DNA of 20,105 bases from positions 1 through 20,105 of the forward strand of contig CBDCLY010000030.1 in the NCBI GenBank assembly GCA_965218715.1. Direction: 5' to 3'. How positions within the stretch are numbered: position 1 is the stretch's first letter; each line of letters begins with the position of its first letter. The notes below the pieces were generated by a model. That model saw only the letters and a list, made by a program, of their open reading frames with translations, searched no databases and had not been told where the DNA came from. Position numbers and translations under genes: made by a program. The stretch comes from CBDCLY01 sp965218715. Its GTDB lineage: Bacteria > Bacteroidota > Bacteroidia > Flavobacteriales_E > Vicingaceae. This document shows positions 5,718 through 13,682 of the stretch, in pieces.

Positions 5718-6292
5718 GAGAACATTTTATCCTCCACATACTGAATTAATGAATGAATAACTTTGATGTGAACCTCTTGTGCACGGTCGGCATATTTTGA
5801 ATGTGGCGCCCTTATTTCAATATCGCAAAGTCCTGCCATTTTTCCGCCATCTTTTCCTGTAAGTCCAATTACTTTAATTCCTTTTTTCTGACATGTTTTA
5901 ATGGCTTCTACGATGTTTTGAGAATTTCCAGAACTAGAAATCGCTAACAATACATCTCCCTCCTTACCAACTGCCTCGATGTATCTTGAAAAAACAAAAT
6001 CATAGCCATAGTCGTTTCCAACACATGAAATGTGAGATGAATCAGAAATTGATATTGCAGGTAGACCAGGACGATCATCTCTAAACCTACCAGTTAATTC
6101 TTCAGCAAAATGCATAGCATCGCACATAGAACCACCATTTCCACATGACATCACCTTGGATTCATTTTTAAAAGCATCCACTAGAAGATTAGCCGCATCT
6201 TCCATATTTTTTAGCTGATTTTCATCATTGATGAGTAGCTCTAAAATGTCTTTCGCTTCAAGAAGATTTTGTTTGAATATTGACGATGCCAT
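5714..6292 (-). CDS. gmhA: Sedoheptulose-7-phosphate isomerase (phosphoheptose isomerase)
   Basis: This 192-residue SIS-domain protein has the same length as the E. coli enzyme and closely similar sequence by eye. Shared landmarks are SCGNGGSMCDAMHFAEELTG (residues 49-68), the SHISCVGND segment, LTGKDGGKMAG and HIKVIHSLIQ. E65 and H180, the catalytic pair in the E. coli enzyme, fall at the same numbers here. It converts sedoheptulose 7-phosphate to D-glycero-D-manno-heptose 7-phosphate, the first step towards the heptoses of LPS core, S-layer or capsule sugars. The other heptose genes (hldE, gmhB, hldD) are not in the window. It is a single-gene unit with its own -7 box, and it converges with the TonB_C gene with overlapping stops. 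Confidence 0.95.
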   Translation of the reverse strand: MASSIFKQNLLEAKDILELLINDENQLKNMEDAANLLVDAFKNESKVMSCGNGGSMCDAMHFAEELTGRFRDDRPGLPAISISDSSHISCVGNDYGYDFVFSRYIEAVGKEGDVLLAISSSGNSQNIVEAIKTCQKKGIKVIGLTGKDGGKMAGLCDIEIRAPHSKYADRAQEVHIKVIHSLIQYVEDKMFS

Positions 6293-6307
6293 AAATCAGG
6301 GTTTGAA

Positions 6308-6315
6308 CAAAAATA
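6308..6315 (-). promoter_or_regulatory. -7 box upstream of gmhA
   Basis: The minus strand reads TATTTTTG, an exact TAnnTTTG match, ending 15 nt before the gmhA ATG. No TTTG is seen at the -33 position. Confidence 0.5.
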
Positions 6316-6367
6316 AAGAAAGGCATGAAAGGGATGTTTCTAGAATGTATATTTTAGCAAAAAAAAC

Positions 6368-6796
6368 ATGAGACATTTCCTCAATCTTGCATTAATCATT
6401 GCTTTTTCGAGTCTAACAGCCCAAAGCACAACAACTTGCTACCAAAAGTATGCGAAGGTATTTGAAGTTAGAGGTGCAAATGAAGTTCCCGATGGAACAT
6501 ATGAAGAGGTTATCGTTACCATAAGAAAGGGCTCTTTTGCCGATTGTTTGATAGGAAAAGTTAAAGTGAAAAACGGAATCATCGATCGCAATTCCATTGC
6601 CTTGAGTTTTGTTGATGGCACTTTTGAGCCCATGCATAGATCTTACAAAAACAATGAGCCTGTCACCATTTTAAATGGCATGTCTAAAACCATGTTAACT
6701 GACGATGAAGAGCTCATCAACATTTTGTTCGTCAATGCCATCAAACCAAAGAAGAAAGCCTTTAAAAAAGCTCCTGAGCCATCTTTCGATCTTTAA
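6368..6796 (+). CDS. Secreted protein of unknown function
   Basis: I do not recognise this 142-residue protein. It has a clear signal peptide (hydrophobic residues 5-17, then LTAQS near the cleavage site) and a mature part of about 120 residues. Notable runs are VRGANEVPDGTYEEVIVTIR, two cysteines (C24, near the mature N-terminus, and C60) and a lysine-rich tail KPKKKAFKKAPEPSFDL. A mainly beta fold is likely from the alternating hydrophobic pattern. It is probably periplasmic or outer-surface. A near-match to the -7 box (TATTTTAG) lies just upstream. Its TAA overlaps the stop of the convergent DUF922 gene by 4 nt. Confidence 0.75.
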   Translation: MRHFLNLALIIAFSSLTAQSTTTCYQKYAKVFEVRGANEVPDGTYEEVIVTIRKGSFADCLIGKVKVKNGIIDRNSIALSFVDGTFEPMHRSYKNNEPVTILNGMSKTMLTDDEELINILFVNAIKPKKKAFKKAPEPSFDL

Positions 6797-7380
6797 TTAT
6801 CTTTCAGTATTACTTGAAATTGAACAGAAGTAAAATCAGAGTATTCTTTTAATTCTTTGGCAATAAATTGATCCCATTCTTCCTGTTTCTTTTTGAGAAT
6901 GGAATGATTGGTTTCTTTATCATACCTCATTTGCACCTCTTCCTTTTTTGAGTTAAACCCATTTACCATTTTCTCAAAATCTTTCTGCTGTTGCTTTTGC
7001 TTACTAGAATATTCAAACTCACTTAGCGCCTTCCGCAGTTTCCGAGCATACAATTCATTGAGGTCGAAATGCTTTTGCTCATGCTTGAGTAGGTATGCAT
7101 TCTTCTTGTCTTTCGTCCAAGATTGCTTGGGAATAAATATCGCTTCTACCGAAAAGAAGATGTTGCTTCCATCCGATTGAAATCCTGTATTAATTCCAAG
7201 AGCAGAATTGGCTTCGTATGAGCTTCCTCGTGGTGCCTTTCCTTTAAAATCTTTCCATTCTAACTGCTGATTGGGGGACCAAAGAATTGGAGAAGAACCA
7301 GAATATAATGACGCGTTAGTGAAAAAAAAACAAAGGACAAGGCCAAAAAATATAACTTGATAATTTTGCTTGTTTTTCAC
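6793..7380 (-). CDS. DUF922 family secreted putative zinc protease
   Basis: This 195-residue protein has an N-terminal hydrophobic signal (about 9-25). The conserved WSPNQQLEWKDFKGKAP opening of DUF922 proteins sits at about residues 34-50, and the helix LLKHEQKHFDLNELYARKL carries H100-E101-x-x-H104. That HExxH arrangement followed by a downstream E/D is the putative metal site of the family, whose biochemical role is not established as far as I know. The C-terminal third is a long charged coiled coil. The start codon is GTG at 7380. It lies 18 nt after the dsbD stop on the same strand, so it is probably co-transcribed with dsbD, though no functional link is evident. Confidence 0.8.
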   Translation of the reverse strand: MKNKQNYQVIFFGLVLCFFFTNASLYSGSSPILWSPNQQLEWKDFKGKAPRGSSYEANSALGINTGFQSDGSNIFFSVEAIFIPKQSWTKDKKNAYLLKHEQKHFDLNELYARKLRKALSEFEYSSKQKQQQKDFEKMVNGFNSKKEEVQMRYDKETNHSILKKKQEEWDQFIAKELKEYSDFTSVQFQVILKDN

Positions 7381-7398
7381 TTAAAAAAAATTAAATAT

Positions 7399-9819
7399 CT
7401 ACTGATTTTCTGATAGTTCTAAATTGGCATTTAAACCACATTCCAAAAATTTTGCATATTCTTCAACATCTGGAGTGTATCCAACTGGATTGCCAAGTAA
7501 TTTCCCGCTTGGGCTCAGCATAACGTAATATGGCTGTGAATTGTTGTTGAATACTTGGGTTTGAAAAGTAGCCCACTTGTTTCCAATTGTTTTGATCTTT
7601 TTCTTTTTAATTTCTCCATTGACCTCATATTCGAAAACACCTTGTTTTTCTTCTGGTAGTTTCACTTTATCATCCACATAAAGAGAAACCAATACAAAGT
7701 CATTGGCTAACTTTTCTTTGATGGACTCAACTGTCCAAACAGATTCTTCCATTTTTCTACAATTTACACAAGCCCATCCAGTAAAATCAATCAATACTGG
7801 CTTGCCCACTTTTTGTGCCTCAGCCATGGCTTCTTCAAAGTCCATAAAGGGCGCATGGAAAGTTTCTTTCTCATACCAGCCGTAGAATGTTGGAGGTGGG
7901 AATCCACTTAAAGCATTGTGGTTCCAAGGAGGGTTTTTTAGAACGCCAGGTGCAATGTAAATGGTAAACGCAATGACCAAAGAGATGAACCCTATTTTGA
8001 ATGGACTAAATTTGGTGTTAGGAGAATCGTGAGGGAATTTTATTATTCCTAACAGGTATAAGCTTAATCCAACTCCAATAATGGTCCAGATTAAGAAGAA
8101 GGTTTCTCTTTTGATTAAGCCCCATTGTTCTACTAAATCTGCGTTCGATAGGAATTTTAAAGCCAATGCCAATTCTACAAAACCCAAGACCACTTTTACA
8201 GAATTTAACCAGCCACCAGACTTAGGTAATTTATTTAACATGCTCGGGAATGCAGCAAAAACTGCAAAGGGCAAACCCAAAGCGACCCCAAAACCACTCA
8301 TTGCGGCAGTGATAGGCCAGGGCCCATTTTTTAGTGCATTTCCTAGCACAGTTCCAAGGATAGGCCCAGTACATGAAAATGAAACCAAGGCCAAGGTTAA
8401 AGCCATAAAAAAGATTCCCAGTATTCCTCCTGTTTGAGAAGCTGAATCGGCTTTGTTGGCAATTGAACTAGGTAAAGTAATTTCGAAATAACCAAAGAAT
8501 GATATTGCAAAAACTAGAAAAACTAGAAAGAAAATGATGTTTAGCCAAACGCTTGTTGCTACCTCATTCAATACTTCTGGATCAGTATTGAAGTGAAATG
8601 GCACACTAAGGAGAGCATAGATTATGAAGATAAAAAAGCCATATAATGCTGCTTTTCCAAGTCCCTTTCCTCCTCCATCACCTTTGGTAAAAAAGCTCAC
8701 TGTTAATGGAATCATTGGAAACACGCATGGAGTTAATAAGGCGATTAATCCCCCTAAAAAGCCAAACAAAAAGACCATCCAAACATTGCTAATTTCTTTC
8801 CTTTCTCCACAATCACCTTCCGGATTTTCTAAATCTACTAGAGGTAGATTTGGAATAACATTATCAAGATCCAGAGTGGCTACTTGATCAGATTTCTCTA
8901 GTACATTTATTCCTTTTAAAGTCTTTAGGTCGAACTCCACTTCTATCAGCTCAGGAGGAAGACACATTACATCATTGCAGACCATGAATTCGAACTCAAC
9001 ATTAAGGCTTGCTTCAGTTGATTTAACCTTCTGAACAAAGCTAGCAGACTTCGAGTAGTAGTTAAGATCCATTTCAAAATTTGGATCATAGTCGGTAATT
9101 AATTCTCCTAGTTCTTCTACCTTACCTATTAATTCTTGTTTTTCTTCATTAAAATAAAAAGCAGTGGCTACTGGACCATCATCACTAGGTAATTCTTGAG
9201 AATACAAATGCCAACCCTCTCCAATTGAGGCATTAAAAATCAATTCATAATTTTTATCTCCTAGATCTTTTACTTGATAATTCCATGTAATTGCAGGTAC
9301 TTCTTCTGAATCAACTTCTTTAGCCTCATGAGAAGTTTTTTCTACTTGAGGATCAACTTTGCTTGAAACCTTGAAGTTTAAATCGACATAATCTGGCGGC
9401 AAACACTTTTCTGCATCACAAACCATAAAGTACACCTCTGCCGTTAATTCAAAGTCGGATTCAGAGTTTGGTTTAATCCTTTGCTTAAAGATGACCTCCT
9501 TTTCAAAATAATTCAGATCCATGTCAAAGTTGGGATCAAATTCAGTTTTTGCCTTTGGCTCAACAACACCATCGATTAGCATATAATTCTCGCTATCGGG
9601 GAAGGTAAACTCAGTTGCAACAGGACCATCTTCGTTTGGGAGTACTTGTGAATACAAATGCCACTCCTCCTCTATTTCTGCTTTTATAACAAGGTTTATT
9701 TCTCCATTATCAAGGTATTCTACCTCAGTAGACCACTCTACTGGATTGAATATTTGACCAGATAATAAAAGAGGAAAGAATAGCCCTAAAAGAGCAAGAG
9801 TAGAGACAATTTTGCGCAT
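7399..9819 (-). CDS. dsbD: Thiol:disulfide interchange protein DsbD with duplicated N-terminal domain
   Basis: This 806-residue protein moves reducing power from cytoplasmic thioredoxin to the periplasm. The order is: signal peptide 1-21; a DsbD-alpha-like domain at about 25-155; a second copy at about 175-305; a CcdA/DsbD-beta membrane domain with about eight helices (345-640); and a C-terminal thioredoxin-like domain (about 655-800). Each alpha copy has WHLYSQ (W53 and W203) and a CxxxxC pair (C134/C139 and C281/C286). Membrane cysteines are C365 (TPCVFP) and C483 (SFSCTGP), and the thioredoxin motif is C684-V-N-C687. E. coli DsbD has one alpha domain, so this form is longer at the N-terminus. 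The DUF922 gene follows 18 nt downstream. Confidence 0.93.
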   Translation of the reverse strand: MRKIVSTLALLGLFFPLLLSGQIFNPVEWSTEVEYLDNGEINLVIKAEIEEEWHLYSQVLPNEDGPVATEFTFPDSENYMLIDGVVEPKAKTEFDPNFDMDLNYFEKEVIFKQRIKPNSESDFELTAEVYFMVCDAEKCLPPDYVDLNFKVSSKVDPQVEKTSHEAKEVDSEEVPAITWNYQVKDLGDKNYELIFNASIGEGWHLYSQELPSDDGPVATAFYFNEEKQELIGKVEELGELITDYDPNFEMDLNYYSKSASFVQKVKSTEASLNVEFEFMVCNDVMCLPPELIEVEFDLKTLKGINVLEKSDQVATLDLDNVIPNLPLVDLENPEGDCGERKEISNVWMVFLFGFLGGLIALLTPCVFPMIPLTVSFFTKGDGGGKGLGKAALYGFFIFIIYALLSVPFHFNTDPEVLNEVATSVWLNIIFFLVFLVFAISFFGYFEITLPSSIANKADSASQTGGILGIFFMALTLALVSFSCTGPILGTVLGNALKNGPWPITAAMSGFGVALGLPFAVFAAFPSMLNKLPKSGGWLNSVKVVLGFVELALALKFLSNADLVEQWGLIKRETFFLIWTIIGVGLSLYLLGIIKFPHDSPNTKFSPFKIGFISLVIAFTIYIAPGVLKNPPWNHNALSGFPPPTFYGWYEKETFHAPFMDFEEAMAEAQKVGKPVLIDFTGWACVNCRKMEESVWTVESIKEKLANDFVLVSLYVDDKVKLPEEKQGVFEYEVNGEIKKKKIKTIGNKWATFQTQVFNNNSQPYYVMLSPSGKLLGNPVGYTPDVEEYAKFLECGLNANLELSENQ
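9200..9663 (-). repeat. In-frame duplication within dsbD
   Basis: The 14-mer at 9200-9213 (plus strand GAATACAAATGCCA) recurs at 9650-9663, exactly 450 bp apart. Both copies encode the WHLYSQ motif of a DsbD-alpha domain. Similarity in the flanking protein sequence continues over about 130 residues, so this is the DNA trace of an old domain duplication. Confidence 0.7.
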
Positions 9820-9839
9820 GCTTTCTGATTTGAATCCAC

Positions 9840-9847
9840 CAAAAATA
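9840..9847 (-). promoter_or_regulatory. -7 box upstream of dsbD
   Basis: The minus strand reads TATTTTTG, an exact TAnnTTTG match, ending 20 nt before the dsbD ATG. An AT-only inverted repeat, TTAATT and AATTAA at 9851-9864, lies just upstream and could be a weak terminator for the preceding yhhQ transcript. Confidence 0.5.
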
Positions 9848-9870
9848 AGATTAATTAAAATTAATTTTTG

Positions 9871-10569
9871 TTAAGAAATTGATCTGATCTCCTCGTTCAA
9901 TCCTAAAGAAAAATATCTTTTTAATCCGAACACCAAAATGTAGAGAATTGGAGTATCTATGGCGGCAATAAGTACTTTAAAAAGAAAGCCATTAATCAGC
10001 AGTAATGAAAAGCGCTCCCATTCAATAGCCCCGAAGAAGCAAAGCAAGCCTAGAACACATGCTGTATCTACAAATTGTGAACTCATGGTAGAAGCATTAT
10101 TCCTTAACCAAAGGTACTTACCACCAGTGTAATTTTTCCAAAAATGGTAAATTCTAATGTCTACAAGCTGAGCCAATAAATAAGCCAACATGGATGCACT
10201 AACAGCCAAACCTGTAAGCCCAAACACGCTTGAAAAAGTTTCATTATTAACTGGCGACCAAGAGGTTGCAGGAACAACAGACGCAATACTAACGATTAGC
10301 AAAACAAATAATATGGCCATAAGGCCAGCATAAACAACTTGATTGGCCTTTTTCTTCCCATAGAGTTCAGAAATTAGATCAGTAATTAAAAAGGTAATGG
10401 GATAAGGTAATATTCCGACAGACAATTCAAAGGTATATCCAAAGAAATTCCAATAGAAGAATTTTTGAAACATCAGATTCCCTGCCGCCAAACTAGCGAT
10501 AAATAATCCGGTCAAGATTAAATACAGTAGACTAGCATGCTCTTTCTTTTCCTTACTCAGCTTTACCAT
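9871..10569 (-). CDS. yhhQ: Queuosine precursor transporter (YhhQ/QPTR family)
   Basis: This 232-residue integral membrane protein has about six helices. It carries family landmarks: an early LAAGNLMFQK segment, SVGILPYPITFLITDLISEL with the charged EL-YGKKKA loop at about 60-72, an AYLLAQLVDIRIYHFWK segment, and WLRNNASTMSSQFVDT at about 150-165. YhhQ-type proteins import queuosine precursors such as preQ0 and preQ1 for the wobble base of tRNAs with GUN anticodons. The ATG overlaps the tilS stop by 7 nt (ATGGTAA), so it is the last gene of the pabB-tilS-yhhQ operon. Two tRNA-modification genes are therefore coupled. No queuosine synthesis gene is in the window. Confidence 0.92.
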   Translation of the reverse strand: MVKLSKEKKEHASLLYLILTGLFIASLAAGNLMFQKFFYWNFFGYTFELSVGILPYPITFLITDLISELYGKKKANQVVYAGLMAILFVLLIVSIASVVPATSWSPVNNETFSSVFGLTGLAVSASMLAYLLAQLVDIRIYHFWKNYTGGKYLWLRNNASTMSSQFVDTACVLGLLCFFGAIEWERFSLLLINGFLFKVLIAAIDTPILYILVFGLKRYFSLGLNEEIRSIS

Positions 10570-11870
10570 GATATTCTTAACATGTTTGTGTCACTGGGCT
10601 TTAATTTATACCGCTCGTCTATTTGATGTCCTAATATTGCGATTATTTGATCCTTAGAACACATGATCATAACTTCTTGTTTTTTTGACAAGGGCACCTT
10701 CTTATCGATTAAGTAATCAGACACTTTTTTTGATCCATTTAAGCCCAATGGTTTAAATCGATCCCCTGCTCTCCATCGCCTTATCTGTATAGGAAAAGTT
10801 AGTTTATCTAAGGAAAGGTAATGTTGGTTCATCTTGAACTCAATTGGCTTCTCAACAGGTTCTTGAGTAAAATTAAACTCCTTGAATTTACATTCAAGCA
10901 ATTCTGATAGCTCGAACGAATAATCAATCTTTTCATCTGCCTCGTTTATTTTTTCACAAAAAACGCCCTTTCTATCAAGGTTTAAGACATACTCACTAAG
11001 GTAAAATCGCTTCCCAACAGATTGACTAACAACTGCTTGGGCAAATCTTTCAAATTGTTCAGCTTGTAGTCCTATTTGAAAAAGGAATAGTTTAAGGTTG
11101 ACTTGATCTAGATCTTCCTTGTTTAAAATTGAGTAGGGAATAAAACCCGCTTTAAAGTATGCGTTCAAAAGCTCAAGTAAAGGTTTAGATTTTTTATTCA
11201 AAGAATCGGCTTGTTGAGATAAGAGCATCATGTTTTTCTTCATGATGGTTACAAATTGTTGGTTTCTTTCCTTCCAGGGTTTTATTAGCTCATGCCTGAT
11301 CCAATTTCTTTGATAGTCTTTATTTTGATTGGATCGATCTGTTCTGAATTCAACTTTGTTTTTCGCGGCATATGCTAAAATTTCCTCTTTAGAGATGTTC
11401 TTGAGCGGGCGCAATAAGTCCGTTGTTGATTTTATTCCTAAAAGTCCATTGATCCCGGTTCCACGATCTAAGTTTAAAAAGAAGGTTTCTATCTGATCAT
11501 CGAGGTGATGGGCGGTTAAAAGAGGTCCTAAATTGCCATTTAATCTCAAAGAATCAAAAAAATCATAGCGTATTTCCCTAGCCGCCATTTGAGTAGAAAC
11601 CTGGTTTTTTGAAGCATATTCTTTAGCATTTTTTTCTAGCAAATGAAATTGAATGCCAAAACGATCTGCCGAATTCTTCACCAAGTGTTGATCTGCTTCA
11701 CTTTCTTCTTCTCTGAGCTTAAAGTTAACATGCGCAACTTCATGTTGGATTTTCAATCTACGGATAAGGTCCCACAACACCATAGAGTCAACTCCGCCAC
11801 TAACCGCCAATAAAAACGGTTTTTCGGCTGTTTCAAAGCGATCTAACTCTTGTTGTATTCTTTCAATCAC
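10563..11870 (-). CDS. tilS: tRNA(Ile)-lysidine synthase
   Basis: This 435-residue protein has the usual length. The N-terminal PP-loop ATP pyrophosphatase domain (about 15-215) carries SGGVDSM at 24-30, LTAHHLDDQIETFFLNL and the LLRPLKNISKEEI segment typical of TilS. A middle region follows, then the C-terminal TilS domain with WRAGDRFKPLGLNGSKKVSD. The enzyme attaches lysine to C34 of the CAU-anticodon tRNA-Ile so that it reads AUA. It is normally essential. The start is GTG at 11870, overlapping the pabB stop by 8 nt (GTGATTGA), and its own stop overlaps yhhQ by 7 nt. The chain implies translational coupling along the operon. Confidence 0.95.
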   Translation of the reverse strand: MIERIQQELDRFETAEKPFLLAVSGGVDSMVLWDLIRRLKIQHEVAHVNFKLREEESEADQHLVKNSADRFGIQFHLLEKNAKEYASKNQVSTQMAAREIRYDFFDSLRLNGNLGPLLTAHHLDDQIETFFLNLDRGTGINGLLGIKSTTDLLRPLKNISKEEILAYAAKNKVEFRTDRSNQNKDYQRNWIRHELIKPWKERNQQFVTIMKKNMMLLSQQADSLNKKSKPLLELLNAYFKAGFIPYSILNKEDLDQVNLKLFLFQIGLQAEQFERFAQAVVSQSVGKRFYLSEYVLNLDRKGVFCEKINEADEKIDYSFELSELLECKFKEFNFTQEPVEKPIEFKMNQHYLSLDKLTFPIQIRRWRAGDRFKPLGLNGSKKVSDYLIDKKVPLSKKQEVMIMCSKDQIIAILGHQIDERYKLKPSDTNMLRISW

Positions 11871-13164
11871 TGTCTGAATTTCCTAAATCTAAAAATGCTT
11901 GTGCTTTTAATAAACACTCTTGATATTCTTGTTCTGGCATTGCTCTTTTTGTAATTGCTCCACCTACATGTAAACTTAATGTTTCTTGTTTAGAGTGATA
12001 AATTAAACTACGGATGCAAACATTAAAATCGAAGTCACCATCAGGATCAAAATAACCAAGTGAACCTGAATATAGACCGCGATTTCCTTCTTCTAATTCA
12101 TCTATTAATTTCATAGCAGCAATTTTTGGAGCACCCGTCATGGATCCCATTGGGAAGGATTTTTCTATTGCATCTATGCCGTCTGAACTAGCTTTTAGTT
12201 GACTTGATACTGTTGAGACCATTTGGTGCACATGAGGGAAAGTATATATTCCGAATAGTTCTTCCACTTTCACGCTGGCTTTGCTTGCAGTTTGTGAGAG
12301 ATCATTTCGAACCAAATCAACAATCATTACGTTCTCGGTCTGCTCTTTTATGTCGCTTCTTAAATTTTCTTTTAAGTATTCATCTTCATTAGAATTTCCC
12401 CCTCTTTTTATCGTCCCTTTAATTGGCTGTGAAATTATTTTTTGATTGCGTTTGCATAAATAGCGCTCAGGCGAAGCCCCAAGAAGATAGGTTTCATTGA
12501 ATTTATAAAAAGCCGCAAAAGGACTAGCCGCTTTTTTCCGAATTATTGAATAGCTGGTATAAGGATCGAAAGCAACAGTTTTAGTTTTAAACTCTTTGCA
12601 AAAATTTACCTCGTATACATTGCCATATTGAATTTCATCTTTTAATCGATGAAAACTTTTTAGATACTTCTCTTTGCTCATTTCCGCTTGTAATAAGGGG
12701 AAAACACTTGGCTCAAAAATAGGCTCTTCAATTCTTGCAATTAGCTCAATTTGAGTCATTAGGGCTTCTTGACATGATTCCTGGACATGAATTTCAAACA
12801 TATCCATCGTTCGTTTTTGAAGAACAAGAAGTTTTGGACTGAAAAAAGAAAGATTAGGAATGTGATTCTTCAAACATGGTTCAGGACGCAATCCAAGAAT
12901 TTCATTTTTTAAATCATAAGCCAAGTGGCCGAACCACCAATTGCTGTTTTCTTGAATTTCCTTTTTTAGAAGTTTGAAAGAATTGGAAGAGTAAATGATT
13001 TCTTCATTAACACCAAATGCGGCAATAAAATGGTACTTCCCATATCTATCCTCAAATTGATGGCTTTCTAGCAGGCAGGAAGTATCAAAATTTTTTGAAA
13101 CATTAACCAGACATTCCATCAGTTTGTCGTAGTTAAAGTTTGATATTTCCTTAATTTTCTTCAC
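11863..13164 (-). CDS. pabB: Aminodeoxychorismate synthase component I
   Basis: This 433-residue chorismate-utilising enzyme makes 4-amino-4-deoxychorismate, the precursor of p-aminobenzoate and folate. The C-terminal catalytic domain (about 165-430) shows the family runs GNVYEVNFCKEF, VMIVDLVRNDLSQTA and FPMGSMTGAPKIAAM. The motif PIKGT places K249 where PabB proteins have their lysine nucleophile; anthranilate synthase has PIAGT instead, which favours PabB over TrpE. The N-terminal domain is short and diverged. The glutaminase partner PabA is not nearby and may be shared with TrpG. The start is GTG 13164. A TAnnTTTG box ends only 4 nt upstream, so the message may be leaderless. It heads the operon with tilS and yhhQ. 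Confidence 0.93.
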   Translation of the reverse strand: MKKIKEISNFNYDKLMECLVNVSKNFDTSCLLESHQFEDRYGKYHFIAAFGVNEEIIYSSNSFKLLKKEIQENSNWWFGHLAYDLKNEILGLRPEPCLKNHIPNLSFFSPKLLVLQKRTMDMFEIHVQESCQEALMTQIELIARIEEPIFEPSVFPLLQAEMSKEKYLKSFHRLKDEIQYGNVYEVNFCKEFKTKTVAFDPYTSYSIIRKKAASPFAAFYKFNETYLLGASPERYLCKRNQKIISQPIKGTIKRGGNSNEDEYLKENLRSDIKEQTENVMIVDLVRNDLSQTASKASVKVEELFGIYTFPHVHQMVSTVSSQLKASSDGIDAIEKSFPMGSMTGAPKIAAMKLIDELEEGNRGLYSGSLGYFDPDGDFDFNVCIRSLIYHSKQETLSLHVGGAITKRAMPEQEYQECLLKAQAFLDLGNSDSD

Positions 13165-13168
13165 TGAA

Positions 13169-13176
13169 CAAATTTA
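13169..13176 (-). promoter_or_regulatory. -7 box of the pabB-tilS-yhhQ operon
   Basis: The minus strand reads TAAATTTG, an exact TAnnTTTG match, ending 4 nt before the GTG start at 13164. The transcription start would fall on or next to the start codon. No TTTG is present at the -33 distance. Confidence 0.5.
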
Positions 13177-13201
13177 CTCAGCAAATCCTAGTTTTTAATC
13201 T

Positions 13202-13651
13202 ATGGAAAAAGGAAAATTAATCGAGTACATCAGTAATGAGCTGCAAGATCAATTGGATGAATTGGAACTTACGATATTGAATCTTAAAGATGAAATTGCC
13301 AATGAAACAAAAAGTAGTGCTGGCGATAAATTTGAGACAAGTAGAGAAATGATGAATCAAGAACGCATTCATCTTGAAGAACGCAAGGCCATTTTTATTG
13401 AACAATTATACCTTGTAAAGAAGGTCTCTTCAGCTAATCATGTATCGAATAAAGTTGAGAATGGTTCTTTAATAAAAATTGGGCCTTTCCACTTTCTTAT
13501 TGTCTGTCCCATTGGAAAAATTGAAATGAACAAAAAGAATATTCAAGTGGTATCGCCTTCTTCACCAATTGCAAAAAGTATTATGAGCAAAAAAATAAAT
13601 GATCATGTTATGATTGGAAAATCAGAATTTTCAATAGAGCAGATATCCTGA
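13202..13651 (+). CDS. GreA/GreB C-terminal-domain-like protein
   Basis: This 149-residue protein belongs to a small family widespread in Bacteroidota that is sometimes wrongly labelled 3-oxoacyl-ACP synthase. A helical N-terminal part (about 1-75) contains the family signature NETKSSAGDKFETSREMM at 34-51. The C-terminal half (about 85-147) is an FKBP-like beta domain with VVSPSSPIAKSIMSKKINDH, which resembles the SPIARALIGK stretch of GreA. The long acidic coiled-coil finger that rescues stalled RNA polymerase is replaced by the shorter helices. It may bind RNA polymerase, but that is inference from fold. It diverges from pabB across a 37-nt spacer and is followed after 31 nt by the acyltransferase gene. 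Confidence 0.75.
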   Translation: MEKGKLIEYISNELQDQLDELELTILNLKDEIANETKSSAGDKFETSREMMNQERIHLEERKAIFIEQLYLVKKVSSANHVSNKVENGSLIKIGPFHFLIVCPIGKIEMNKKNIQVVSPSSPIAKSIMSKKINDHVMIGKSEFSIEQIS

Positions 13652-13658
13652 GAATGAA

Positions 13659-13666
13659 TAAATTTG
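13659..13666 (+). promoter_or_regulatory. -7 box upstream of the acyltransferase gene
   Basis: TAAATTTG is an exact TAnnTTTG match, starting 8 nt after the stop of the GreA-like gene and ending 16 nt before the next ATG. No -33 TTTG is evident. Confidence 0.45.
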
Positions 13667-13682
13667 CATTCATTTCTTAACT

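Noticed and set aside
8081..8887. Two plus-strand frames of 87-118 codons inside dsbD
   Set aside because: They are mirror frames of the membrane domain, with lysine/proline-rich products typical of shadows.
11863..13164. Anthranilate synthase (TrpE) instead of PabB
   Set aside because: The PIKGT lysine (K249) is the PabB form; TrpE has PIAGT, and no trp genes are adjacent.
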